Below, piece after piece: positions 6,787 to 14,399 of a stretch of 17,059 bases of DNA. The translations under genes and the position numbers were made by a program. Every line of letters starts with the position of its first letter. Within the stretch, counting starts at the first letter, position 1. Origin of the DNA: Akkermansiaceae bacterium UBA7890 (lineage in GTDB: Bacteria; Verrucomicrobiota; Verrucomicrobiia; Verrucomicrobiales; Akkermansiaceae); NCBI GenBank assembly GCA_002501065.1, contig DLRK01000032.1:1-17059 (forward strand), read 5' to 3'. The notes beneath the pieces were generated by a model. It saw nothing but the letters and a program-made list of their open reading frames with translations, was not told the origin of the DNA and did not search any database.

Positions 6787-7965
6787 ATGAAGGGATACCA
6801 AGAGGAAGAACTCGCTGAGCTCGGGGCGTTCTATCGAACGAGCCTGCTGGAGGACACCCTGCCGTTCTGGTTGCCCCGGGTACTGGACGAAGAGCACGGT
6901 GGTTATCTCACCATGCGGGAGCGGGACGGATCCCTGCTCGATGAGGACAAGCCGGTCTGGTTCCAGGGGCGCTTCGCCTGGTTGCTGGCGACCCTGCACC
7001 GGACGGTGGAGCCCCGGGAGGACTGGCTGGCGGCTTCCCGGAGCGGTGTCGATTTCCTGCGGGACCATTGTTTCGACGAGGATGATCGCATGTTCTTCCT
7101 GGTCACGCGGGAGGGAAAGCCCCTCCGTAAAAGGCGTTATTTCTTTTCCGAGGCCTTCACCGTGATGGCTCTGGCTTCCTACGGGGCGGCCGCGGGTTGC
7201 GGGGACTCGACGGAGCAGGCCCGACAGTTGTTCCGCCTGTGCCTGGAGTATATCGAGGGGCGTTTGTCGGCCGGGGAAGCAAAGTGGACCGGGGAGCGCT
7301 CGACCCGCTCGATCGGGGTTCCCATGATTTTCCTGCATGTTGCCCAGGAACTGGTGGAAACGATCGGTGATGAGCTGGCAGAGGAGGTCATCGATGAGTT
7401 CCTCGAGGAGATCCGCCTGTTTGTGGATGACGATCTGGAGTGTGTGTTCGAGCAGGTCGCGCCGGATGGCTCATTGAGTGACCATGTGGACGGGCGGACC
7501 CTCAATCCCGGACATGCCATCGAAGCGGCCTGGTTCATCCTGCACGAGGCGAAGCGGCGGGGGGGAGACGCGGAGCTCACGGCCCTCGGGTGCCGGATGC
7601 TGGATTACATGTGGAAGCGGGGATGGGACGAGGAGCACGGTGGACTCTTCTATTTCGTCGACGTGCATGGCAGGCCGGTCCAGGAGTACTGGCACGACAT
7701 GAAGTTCTGGTGGCCGCACTGCGAGGCCATCACTGCCACCCTGCTGGCTTACCAGATGACGGGAGAAGATCGTTATGCCGGGTGGCATCGTCTCGTGCAT
7801 GACTATGCCCACCGGACTTTTGCGGATCGTGAGAACGGGGAGTGGTTCGGTTATGTGCACCGCGATGGAAGGCTCTCCAATCCGGCGAAGGGCAACCATT
7901 TCAAGGGACCGTTTCACCTGCCCCGGATGCAGTGGTACTGCTGGAGGTTGTTGAGCGACTGGTAG
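6787..7965 (+). CDS. N-acylglucosamine 2-epimerase (AGE/RnBP type)
   Basis: A 392-residue (alpha/alpha)6-barrel protein of the AGE family, about the usual length. It interconverts N-acetylmannosamine and N-acetylglucosamine without phosphorylation. The four residues shown to matter in Anabaena AGE have counterparts: Arg62 in WFQGRFAWLL, His243 in NPGHAIEAAW, Glu313 in FWWPHCEAITATLL and His377 in KGPFHLPRMQWY. The RPVQEYWHDMKFWWP region is characteristic of true AGE rather than cellobiose 2-epimerase. I chose ATG 6787 because MKGYQEEELAELGAFY fits the family start; an in-frame TTG at 6757 would add 10 residues. The gene begins 42 bases after the symporter and receives ManNAc made by the lyase, so the pathway bypasses NanK/NanE. 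No signal peptide; cytoplasmic. Confidence 0.88.
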   Translation: MKGYQEEELAELGAFYRTSLLEDTLPFWLPRVLDEEHGGYLTMRERDGSLLDEDKPVWFQGRFAWLLATLHRTVEPREDWLAASRSGVDFLRDHCFDEDDRMFFLVTREGKPLRKRRYFFSEAFTVMALASYGAAAGCGDSTEQARQLFRLCLEYIEGRLSAGEAKWTGERSTRSIGVPMIFLHVAQELVETIGDELAEEVIDEFLEEIRLFVDDDLECVFEQVAPDGSLSDHVDGRTLNPGHAIEAAWFILHEAKRRGGDAELTALGCRMLDYMWKRGWDEEHGGLFYFVDVHGRPVQEYWHDMKFWWPHCEAITATLLAYQMTGEDRYAGWHRLVHDYAHRTFADRENGEWFGYVHRDGRLSNPAKGNHFKGPFHLPRMQWYCWRLLSDW

Positions 7966-8024
7966 AGGGAAAGCTGGATTCTTTGGGGTGGCAAGAGAGC
8001 AGGAACCGTGCAGGCTGCGCGGTG

Positions 8025-9434
8025 ATGGCACGTGCAGTTCTCCTTGTGGTCGCCTGTCTGTTTCTGCAGCCAGCGACCGTAGTGGCGGTTGAGAGGGCGA
8101 ACGTGATCCTCTTTCTGGTTGATGATCTCGGGTGGAGGGACCTCGGCTGCCAGGGGAGTAGCTACTATCGCACCCCCAATATCGACCGACTCGCGGCCCG
8201 TGGCATCCGGTTCACCGATGCCTATGCGGCCTGCGCGGTGTGCACGCCCACGCGGGCGAGTATCATGACCGGCAAGTATCCGGCGCGGAACCTGATGACC
8301 CAGTGGCTGCCGGCTGGTCGCTGGAGTGCAAGCGGACACCGGATGCGGGAAGGTCGTTTCCTGCGCGGCCTGCCCCTGGAGGAGGTGACCCTGGCCGAGG
8401 CCCTGCGGGAGGCGGGTTACCGGACCCTGCACGTGGGGAAATGGCACCTGGGAGGGCCGCCCTTCTCGTTGCCGGCCCAGCACGGGTTTGAGGTGAATGT
8501 GGGGGGGAGCGAACACGGGGCCCCGGGGAGCTACTTTTATCCCTACAAGGGGAGTTGGAAGATTCCGACCACCGGGGAGCGGGTGCAGAAGATCACCCTG
8601 CCGGATGGCAGGGAGGGTGAGTATCTCACCGATCGCCTGACGGATGAGGCCCTGGACCTCATCGAGAAGAGCAGGGAGAAGCCGTTCTTTCTCTACTTTC
8701 CCCACTACGCGGTACACACGCCCCTGCAGGCCAAGAAGGAACTGATCTCCCGCTTCAGCAGGATCCCCGAGCCGGAACGGCAGGGCAGTCCGGTCTATGC
8801 CGCCATGGTGGCGAGCGTGGATGAGAGCGTGGGACGGGTGATGAAGAAACTCGAGGATCTGGACCTGGACCGGAAGACTCTCGTGATCTTCACCTCCGAC
8901 AACGGAGGGTTTGCGGGTGCCACGAGGCATGATCCGCTGCGCGCCAACAAGGGATCCCATTACGAAGGGGGAATCCGGGTGCCCCTCATCGTGGCGGGTG
9001 CAGGGGTGAAGGGGGAAGGAAGAGTCAGCGAGGCCCCCGTGATCACGAACGACCTCTACCCCACCATCCTCGAGATGGTGGGGTTGCCCCTCCGCCCGCA
9101 CCAGCACGTGGACGGGGTCAGCCTGGCATCGATTGTCAATGGTTCCGGTGGTCTCAGGCGCAAGAACCTGTTCTGGCACTACCCGCACTACAACAAGCAT
9201 CCCCAGAGTGCTCCGGTGTCGATCGTGCGGAGAGGAAAGTGGAAGCTCATCGAGTTTCTCGAACGGGAAGAATTTGAGTTGTATGACCTGGAAGATGATA
9301 TCGGGGAGAAAATGAACCTGGCGGCGAAGGAGACGAAGCTGGTGAACGAGTTGAACGCAGTCCTGCAAGGGTGGAAGCGCAGGGTGGGAGCGGAGGACAT
9401 GAAGCCGAATCCTCAGTTCCGGGAAAAGCGATGA
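8025..9434 (+). CDS. Secreted Cys-type sulfatase (arylsulfatase A-like, family S1)
   Basis: A 469-residue alkaline-phosphatase-fold sulfatase with a Sec signal peptide (about 1-21). Motifs are LVDDLGWRDLG with the calcium ligands Asp33/Asp34, CTPTRASIMTGKYP (73-86) with Cys73 as the residue converted to formylglycine and Arg77 as its partner, GKWHLGG (138-144) with Lys139 and His141, FPHYAVHTPL with His231, and FTSDNGG (289-295) with Asp292/Asn293 completing the metal site, then Lys309. It hydrolyses a sulfate ester, probably on an exported or surface-bound glycan; the sulfated sugar cannot be told. Activity needs a formylglycine-generating enzyme, which is not in the window. I chose ATG 8025 because it directly begins the signal peptide; upstream in-frame sequence overlaps the epimerase gene. 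Its stop overlaps the next sulfatase start (ATGA, 9431-9434), so the two are translationally coupled. Confidence 0.92.
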   Translation: MARAVLLVVACLFLQPATVVAVERANVILFLVDDLGWRDLGCQGSSYYRTPNIDRLAARGIRFTDAYAACAVCTPTRASIMTGKYPARNLMTQWLPAGRWSASGHRMREGRFLRGLPLEEVTLAEALREAGYRTLHVGKWHLGGPPFSLPAQHGFEVNVGGSEHGAPGSYFYPYKGSWKIPTTGERVQKITLPDGREGEYLTDRLTDEALDLIEKSREKPFFLYFPHYAVHTPLQAKKELISRFSRIPEPERQGSPVYAAMVASVDESVGRVMKKLEDLDLDRKTLVIFTSDNGGFAGATRHDPLRANKGSHYEGGIRVPLIVAGAGVKGEGRVSEAPVITNDLYPTILEMVGLPLRPHQHVDGVSLASIVNGSGGLRRKNLFWHYPHYNKHPQSAPVSIVRRGKWKLIEFLEREEFELYDLEDDIGEKMNLAAKETKLVNELNAVLQGWKRRVGAEDMKPNPQFREKR

Positions 9435-10840
9435 GAGGACTGGTTCCCTTTCTCCTGTTCGGATGGACGGCGCAGGTCGCCTGGTCGGCTGGCCTGGAGA
9501 ATGGGCAGGAGAGGGCCCGGCCCGATGTGCTCTTCATTGCGATCGATGACATGAACGACTGGATTTCGCTCCTGGATCCGGAATCGCCCATCAGGACGCC
9601 CAACCTGGAGCGGTTGGCCAGGAGAGGGGTGCTCTTCACGCGGGCTTACTGTGTTTCGCCAGCCTGCAATCCGTCCCGGTCGGCCCTGCTGACGGGGTTG
9701 CGACCGTCGACGACCGGGATCTACGCCAATAACAGCGACTGGCGCAAGGCGCTACCGAAACGCCGGACGATCATGCAGCAATTCCAGGCGGCAGGATACT
9801 CGGTGCGGGGAGCGGGCAAGATCTTCCATCACAAGGCGGAAGGTTTTCACGACAAGGCCTCCTTCGACGACTTCCAGATGATGGCTCCACAGAACATGCC
9901 CCCCAGGAAGCTCAATGAGGGGTCCGGATACGGGTCGCGCAACACGGACTGGGGGGTGTGGCCGCCGGATGAGCGGAACACGATCGACTTCCGGACCGCG
10001 GACTACTGTATCAAGGCCCTGCGGAATCCCCCCGGGGACAAGCCCCTCTTCCTGGCCTGCGGAATCTTCAAGCCCCACTCGCCCTTCTTTGCACCAAAGA
10101 AGTATCACAGGGGAATGGAGAATGTTCGTCCGCCGCCACGACTTGCCGATGACTGGAAGGATCTTCCGGACGGGGCGCGGATACTCATGGGCAACACGAA
10201 GTGGTTCTGGAACGGGATGACGAAACTCGACCGTCGCCTGCCGGGATCCTTCGACCGGTTCGTGCAGGCCTATGCGGCCTGCTGTGTCTTCGCAGACACG
10301 CAGCTGGGGCGGGTCCTCGATGCCCTGGATGCCAGTCCGCGGCGGGGACGGACCATCGTGGTGCTGTGGTCCGATCACGGGTTTCACCTCGGGGAGAAGA
10401 ATCACATCGAGAAGTTTGCTCTCTGGGAAAAGAGTAATCATGTCCCCTTCATCGTGGTGGCCCCGGGGGTGACGGGGGAAGGGGAGCGCTGTCAGCGGCC
10501 GGTGGATCTTTCGGTGATCTATCCGACCCTCCTCGAGTTGAGCGGATTACCCGGGGCGAAGTGCGATGGATTGAGTGCGTTACCCCTGCTTCGTGATCCG
10601 GACTGCGAATGGAAGCAACCGGCCCTCATGACCTATGGCCGGGGAAACCATGCGGTGCGGAGTGAGCGCTGGCGTTACATCCGCTATGCGGACGGATCGG
10701 AGGAGCTTTACGATCATACGATTGATCCGCACGAGTGGCGCAACGTGGCCGGGAGTCCAGAGTGGGAGGCCGTGAAGGCTGAGCACCGGGCCTGGTTGCC
10801 GGCAAAGGAAGCCGTGGCGGTCTCCAACCTGAAACGATAG
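9431..10840 (+). CDS. Secreted Cys-type sulfatase (iduronate-2-sulfatase-like, family S1)
   Basis: A 469-residue sulfatase with a signal peptide (1-20, AWSA). It has Asp39/Asp40 in FIAIDDMNDW, the formylglycine motif CNPSR (79-83), a GAGKIFHH element (127-134) where the other sulfatase has GKWHLGG, KPHSPFF with His216, WSDHGFHLGEKNHIEKFALWEKS (313-335 region) with Asp315/His316 and Lys328, and VPFIVVAPG. The IDDMNDW start, the KIFHH variant and the DHGFHLGEK block place it with iduronate-2-sulfatase-like enzymes, distinct from the upstream paralogue despite identical length. The substrate is a sulfated uronic acid or hexose by analogy only. Start ATG 9431 forms an ATGA overlap with the upstream sulfatase stop. 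It is the last gene of the sialic-acid cluster; no good intrinsic terminator follows, only a 4-bp CCGG stem near 10849-10859. Confidence 0.9.
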   Translation: MRGLVPFLLFGWTAQVAWSAGLENGQERARPDVLFIAIDDMNDWISLLDPESPIRTPNLERLARRGVLFTRAYCVSPACNPSRSALLTGLRPSTTGIYANNSDWRKALPKRRTIMQQFQAAGYSVRGAGKIFHHKAEGFHDKASFDDFQMMAPQNMPPRKLNEGSGYGSRNTDWGVWPPDERNTIDFRTADYCIKALRNPPGDKPLFLACGIFKPHSPFFAPKKYHRGMENVRPPPRLADDWKDLPDGARILMGNTKWFWNGMTKLDRRLPGSFDRFVQAYAACCVFADTQLGRVLDALDASPRRGRTIVVLWSDHGFHLGEKNHIEKFALWEKSNHVPFIVVAPGVTGEGERCQRPVDLSVIYPTLLELSGLPGAKCDGLSALPLLRDPDCEWKQPALMTYGRGNHAVRSERWRYIRYADGSEELYDHTIDPHEWRNVAGSPEWEAVKAEHRAWLPAKEAVAVSNLKR

Positions 10841-10888
10841 ACAGCTTCCGGGCGCCGGATAACCGATGGCGGTGAGGTCTGTTGGAGG

Positions 10889-10897
10889 TGGTATACT
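10889..10897 (+). promoter_or_regulatory. Candidate extended -10 promoter upstream of the T2SS cluster
   Basis: TGGTATACT (10889-10897) matches an extended -10 (TGnTATAcT) with no recognisable -35 at the proper distance. It lies in the 229-base gap between the second sulfatase and gspG, the largest intergenic space in this half of the window. The downstream leader of about 165 bases is unusually long for this compact region. A weaker TATCAT (11028-11033) nearer the gene is an alternative. I see no small gene or convincing terminator in this gap. Confidence 0.35.
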
Positions 10898-11069
10898 GGA
10901 AAGAAAACATTCGAATTTGCGGATATTCCGTCCATTTCCCGCATACATGAACGAGGCTGCGGGTCTCGTGACCTGGAATTCCGGTGATTTCCCGTTTCCA
11001 GCGGACAATTTTTCAGTCGAAAGGCGCTATCATCCCTGTAACTTACCCAGCAAAACAAGTATCTATTTA

Positions 11070-11522
11070 ATGAAAGTGAAGTTTGAACGTCGCGACAGCG
11101 CCCAGGCCCGGGGGGCGCAGGGATTCACCCTCCTCGAGATGGTCATCGTCCTTGGGATCATCGGATTGATTCTTGGAGCCGTCATCGGGCTGAGTGGAAA
11201 TTTCATGGGATTGGGACGCGAGGTCCAGACCGAGGGCAAACTCCAAACCATCAATGCTTCCCTCAAAGCATATCGGATCAGGGCCAATCACTTTCCCTCT
11301 GAGTCGCAGGGCTTGAAGGCCCTTGTTGAAAGACCGACGACCGCCCCGGAGCCCCGGAGGTGGGAGAATGCGTTTGAGACTCTGCCAAAAGATGGCTGGG
11401 ACCAGGAGTTCGTCTACAAGTATCCCGGATCGAAGGACCCGAGCCAGCCGGAAGTGATCTCGAAAGGAAAGGACGGCGAACTCGGTACTGGGGACGACCT
11501 CAGCAGTCAGGATGCGAAGTAG
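11070..11522 (+). CDS. gspG: Type II secretion system major pseudopilin GspG
   Basis: A 150-residue class III pseudopilin. The leader ends in RGAQG|FTLLEM, cleaved by prepilin peptidase between Gly18 and Phe19, with Glu at mature position 5 and a hydrophobic helix VIVLGIIGLILGAVIGL. The mature part has the GspG-specific core: LKAYRIRANHFPSESQGLKALVERP, NAFETLPKDGWDQEFVYKYPG and a C-terminal calcium loop SKGKDGELGTGDDLSSQD. It polymerises in the inner membrane into the periplasmic pseudopilus that pushes substrates through the secretin. I chose ATG 11070 (20 residues before the cleavage glycine region); longer upstream versions have no prepilin character. There is no Shine-Dalgarno match. It is the first gene of the cluster and overlaps gspH by 11 bases. 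Confidence 0.93.
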   Translation: MKVKFERRDSAQARGAQGFTLLEMVIVLGIIGLILGAVIGLSGNFMGLGREVQTEGKLQTINASLKAYRIRANHFPSESQGLKALVERPTTAPEPRRWENAFETLPKDGWDQEFVYKYPGSKDPSQPEVISKGKDGELGTGDDLSSQDAK

Positions 11523-12087
11523 TCGCACATGGGGGACTGAAAGGCGGAGAGGTTTCACCCTTCTTGAGGTCATCCTGGCGATGTCCATCATCCTCGTGGT
11601 GATCGGGATTGGCTTGGTCTACCAGTTCAACTCCCAGGACAAGGAACTGCTCCGCAAGACCAGCGTGAAGATCGAGGCGATGTCCTCCCGCGGCCACGCC
11701 ATGTCGGTGCTGCACCAGAAACCCTTCTGGCTCCGCATCGAGCACGACAAGGTGGTCCTTGCCGGGGCAGATGTGCGGAACCAGGACCTGCTCGATCCGG
11801 ATGGCTTCCCGGAGTTGACGGAGGACGGGGAGTTCAGCGAGAGCAACGAGGAGATCTACGACACCCTGGAGGCGGGAGAGGCAGTCATTGCGATTCGCCG
11901 CTGGGGAACCAAGGAGGATGCCTGGATCCGCCCGGAGAAGGGGGAATCGGTGATCTGGCAGTTTCAGAGTGCGGGATTGTGCGAACCGGTTTCGATCCGG
12001 GTAGCGAGAGAGGACAGCTACATCATCATGCACATGAATCCGCTGACGGCCCGTGTCGATGAGGAGGAATCGTTGATCATGCAATGA
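11512..12087 (+). CDS. gspH: Type II secretion minor pseudopilin, GspH-like
   Basis: 191 residues with a short basic leader, RRRG|FTLLEVILAMSI, cleaved after Gly14, and Glu at mature position 5. A hydrophobic helix runs to about residue 38, followed by an acidic, beta-rich head (LLDPDGFPELTEDGEFSE, MHMNPLTARVDEEES). GspH is the minor pseudopilin that usually follows GspG, and size and order support the assignment; sequence of minor pseudopilins outside the N-terminus is poorly conserved, so the letter rests mainly on position. Start ATG 11512 lies inside the end of gspG. The stop overlaps the next start (ATGA-type overlap at 12084-12087). Confidence 0.75.
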   Translation: MRSSRTWGTERRRGFTLLEVILAMSIILVVIGIGLVYQFNSQDKELLRKTSVKIEAMSSRGHAMSVLHQKPFWLRIEHDKVVLAGADVRNQDLLDPDGFPELTEDGEFSESNEEIYDTLEAGEAVIAIRRWGTKEDAWIRPEKGESVIWQFQSAGLCEPVSIRVAREDSYIIMHMNPLTARVDEEESLIMQ

Positions 12088-12518
12088 AGAGGGGTATTAC
12101 CAGAGTGCGGCGGCGTGGTTTCGTCCTGATGGAGGTCATCATTGCCCTCACGGTCTTCTCGATGGTGGGAGTGTCCTACATGGTGGCTCTCAATGACATT
12201 GCGGAGATCCTGCGCGAGATGCGGAGGGACGCCAAGATGGGGCGTATCCTTCACAGCGAACTGATGAAGTATGCCACCTTGCCGGAGATCGAGGAGATGG
12301 AGGAATCCTATCCGCTTGAGGAGAAAAACGAGTTGGAGATTCAGGTCGTTATCCGGCCGCTGGAGGACGTGGTGGAAGAACAACGGATGACGACGGAAAA
12401 GGGGCGGGTCATGCAGCAGATGTATCACTTGCAGGTCATCGGGACCTGGTATGAGGATCTCATGTGGCACGAGCGAATTGCTGAAACCTGGCGTTATGCG
12501 AGACTTTACCAACAGTAA
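12084..12518 (+). CDS. gspI: Type II secretion minor pseudopilin, GspI-like
   Basis: 144 residues, the length expected of GspI. The leader RVRRRG|FVLMEVIIALTVFSMV is cleaved after Gly12 with Glu at mature position 5. The ALTVFSMVGVSYMVALN helix is typical of the I subunit, which nucleates the tip complex with J and K. Downstream are charged helical and strand segments (REMRRDAKMGRILHSELMK; NELEIQVVIRPLED). It begins within the gspH stop and overlaps the start of gspJ by 23 bases, so translation of H, I and J is coupled. The letter is assigned by order and length. Confidence 0.7.
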   Translation: MKRGITRVRRRGFVLMEVIIALTVFSMVGVSYMVALNDIAEILREMRRDAKMGRILHSELMKYATLPEIEEMEESYPLEEKNELEIQVVIRPLEDVVEEQRMTTEKGRVMQQMYHLQVIGTWYEDLMWHERIAETWRYARLYQQ

Positions 12519-13395
12519 CCACGGGAGACGATGTGTTCGCCGTTCCCGGCGGGGGATGCTCCTGCTGGAGGCGGTCCTTGCCCTGGCTATCGCCGGGATG
12601 CTCCTGGTTTCGATCATGTGGATCGTGGACGGGGCCCTGGAGATGTCGAACGTGATGGCCGACGACGGACGGCAGCACATGACCCAGGAGGCCCTCATTG
12701 CCTTCCTGGGAAGGAACTTCAGCCAGTTACCGGGGAATGCGGAGATAGAACTCCTCCGGGAGGATGCAGGCTCGCATTTCCTGAGCAATCTTACCTTTCA
12801 GAACGTTCCTACCTCCTTTTCATGGTCTGACCAGGCCATCTCGGCGGAGGCCGTCCAGATTTCCACCGTGCCTACGCGCAGCGGAGATCTCGACGTGGTT
12901 CTGCGTTATTATGAGGAGGCCATCCTCGATGACAGCGACTCGACCGCGAACGTGAGGGCTGAGCCTGTGGCGGAAATCATTCTCCTGCGGGACGTCTTCT
13001 GGTTCGAATGGTGGGCGCGGGATGGCCGGGCGCTGAATGACGAAAACCAAGGTTATACCGAGACCTGGGATGTGCAGGGACGCCTGCCGATCCAGATGGA
13101 ATTGCGGGTGAAGTTCGATGAAAACTCCGATGAGATCGTCCATCATTTCTGGCTCCCTCCCAAGTTGAACCCGGAGACGGTCATGAGATCCCAGCGTCGG
13201 GCGGCCCCGCAGCAGTCCCAGGGGGCAGGCGGCCGGGGATCTTCCGGGCGCGATAGCGGCCGGGGACGGGATGCAGGACGGGACGGAGGAGGGGATCGCC
13301 GGGGTGGTGGCAGTTCACGAACGAGGTCGGCGCCTCCTACGCCCGGAGGCGGTAGTCGCCCTGGGCCACCGCGACCGGGATCCCCAGGAAGATGA
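12496..13395 (+). CDS. gspJ: Type II secretion minor pseudopilin, GspJ-like, with Arg/Gly-rich C-terminal tail
   Basis: 299 residues. Leader with an arginine cluster RRCVRRSRRG|MLLLEAVLALAIAGML, cleaved after Gly20, Met at mature position 1 and Glu at position 5. The folded head (about 50-230) is beta-rich with aromatic segments (VFWFEWWARDGRAL; IVHHFWLPPKLN). Residues 233-299 form a low-complexity tail dominated by Arg, Gly, Ser and Pro, ending in a proline-rich stretch; this is well beyond typical GspJ length (about 200). I chose ATG 12496 as it gives a normal prepilin leader; it overlaps the end of gspI. The stop overlaps the next start (ATGA, 13392-13395). J joins I and K at the pseudopilus tip. 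Confidence 0.7.
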   Translation: MRDFTNSNHGRRCVRRSRRGMLLLEAVLALAIAGMLLVSIMWIVDGALEMSNVMADDGRQHMTQEALIAFLGRNFSQLPGNAEIELLREDAGSHFLSNLTFQNVPTSFSWSDQAISAEAVQISTVPTRSGDLDVVLRYYEEAILDDSDSTANVRAEPVAEIILLRDVFWFEWWARDGRALNDENQGYTETWDVQGRLPIQMELRVKFDENSDEIVHHFWLPPKLNPETVMRSQRRAAPQQSQGAGGRGSSGRDSGRGRDAGRDGGGDRRGGGSSRTRSAPPTPGGGSRPGPPRPGSPGR

Positions 13396-14399
13396 AAGCA
13401 AACGTTCCAGTGCAGGGAGAGATGACGGTCGGGATGACCGTGCACTTCCGTGTGCGGGGAAGGCGGGGCAGTACCTTGGTGGCGGTGTTCTGGCTCATCA
13501 GTATCATGGGCCTCTACATCTTCACCACGATCCAGTTGCTGGATTACGAGGACCGCCTTATCTCCGGCCAGGTGGAAGGGGTCCGGGCGGCCCAGATGGC
13601 CGAGATGGGAATCTCGGTGGCCTGTAACCCGGTGGTGGAGCGCTCGGACTATCTCCTCCTGGAACAACGCTTTCCGGGGGATGTGGGTTTCTCGGCCAGC
13701 ATCGAGTCGGAGGGGTCCCGCTTCAATATCAACTCTCTGCTCATGAACCGCGGGGATGGGGCCGATCCCGACAAGGCCCTGCTGCGGGAAATGTTCGTGG
13801 AATGGGGGATCGAGGAGGATTTCGCCCAGGAAGTGGTGGACGCCCTGGTGGACTGGGTGGATGAGGATGAACTGGAGGAACTCAATGGAGCGGAATTCCC
13901 CTATTACGAGGGACTGGGGTTTTTGAACCGGCCTTATAACCGCCCCTTCTACTCCCTGGATGAGATGAGACTGGTGCGGGGGATGGAGGATCTGGAACGC
14001 ATTTATCCCAACTGGCGCGACTGGTTCACGATCTGGAGCAGTGGGGGACTGGATGTCAACGAAGCGGACCCGGAAAAACTGGCCCGGGCGGCGGAAGTCT
14101 CCATTGATGATGCCTCAGCCATCCGGGACCGGGTGCTGGGGGCGGACATGATCCGGGGCACGGAAGACGATCAGCCTTTTAATAATAGCAGAGAGGTGCT
14201 CGATTTGCTAGGAGTCCCGGACATCCAACGGATGATCGTCGAGCCCCGCCTCACGGCCAACGACCCGACCACCCGCATCGAATCAACCGGTTGGTCAGGT
14301 CTCGGGGGAGCGCAGATCAAGCGTCGGATCACCCTGATCGTACGGAATCGGACGGGTCGTCCGTCCATCCTGGAGCGAAAAGTGGAACAAGTACCATGA
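13392..14399 (+). CDS. gspK: Type II secretion minor pseudopilin GspK
   Basis: 335 residues, the size of GspK, the largest minor pseudopilin that caps the tip. The leader RGRRG|STLVAVFWLISIMGLY lacks the usual Glu at mature position 5, which is a K-subunit trait. AAQMAEMGISVA (about 65-76) follows, then GSRFNINSLLM, the diagnostic VVDALVDWVDEDELEELNGAEFPYYEG block (about 156-182), YSLDEMRLVRGM and a helix-hairpin-helix-like region GGLDVNEADPEKLARAAEVSIDDASAIRDRV. These are the conserved elements of the T2SS protein K SAM-like domain. Start at 13392 gives an ATGA overlap with gspJ; in-frame ATGs at 13422 and 13434 would give shorter leaders. The stop overlaps the gspL-like start at 14396. Confidence 0.9.
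   Translation: MKANVPVQGEMTVGMTVHFRVRGRRGSTLVAVFWLISIMGLYIFTTIQLLDYEDRLISGQVEGVRAAQMAEMGISVACNPVVERSDYLLLEQRFPGDVGFSASIESEGSRFNINSLLMNRGDGADPDKALLREMFVEWGIEEDFAQEVVDALVDWVDEDELEELNGAEFPYYEGLGFLNRPYNRPFYSLDEMRLVRGMEDLERIYPNWRDWFTIWSSGGLDVNEADPEKLARAAEVSIDDASAIRDRVLGADMIRGTEDDQPFNNSREVLDLLGVPDIQRMIVEPRLTANDPTTRIESTGWSGLGGAQIKRRITLIVRNRTGRPSILERKVEQVP

Noticed and set aside
4855..7338. Minus-strand open frame of 827 codons antisense to the symporter and epimerase genes
   Set aside because: Its translation is rich in His, Gln, Arg, Pro and Gly with no recognisable domain. It is the mirror of strongly coding GC-rich genes with good family motifs on the plus strand. Length alone is explained by codon bias.
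7914..9368. Minus-strand open frame of 484 codons antisense to the first sulfatase
   Set aside because: Shadow composition, no motif, and the plus-strand sulfatase has every catalytic motif intact.
10841..10870. Intrinsic terminator after the second sulfatase
   Set aside because: The only hairpin (CCGG-GCG-CCGG) has four pairs and no following T-run.
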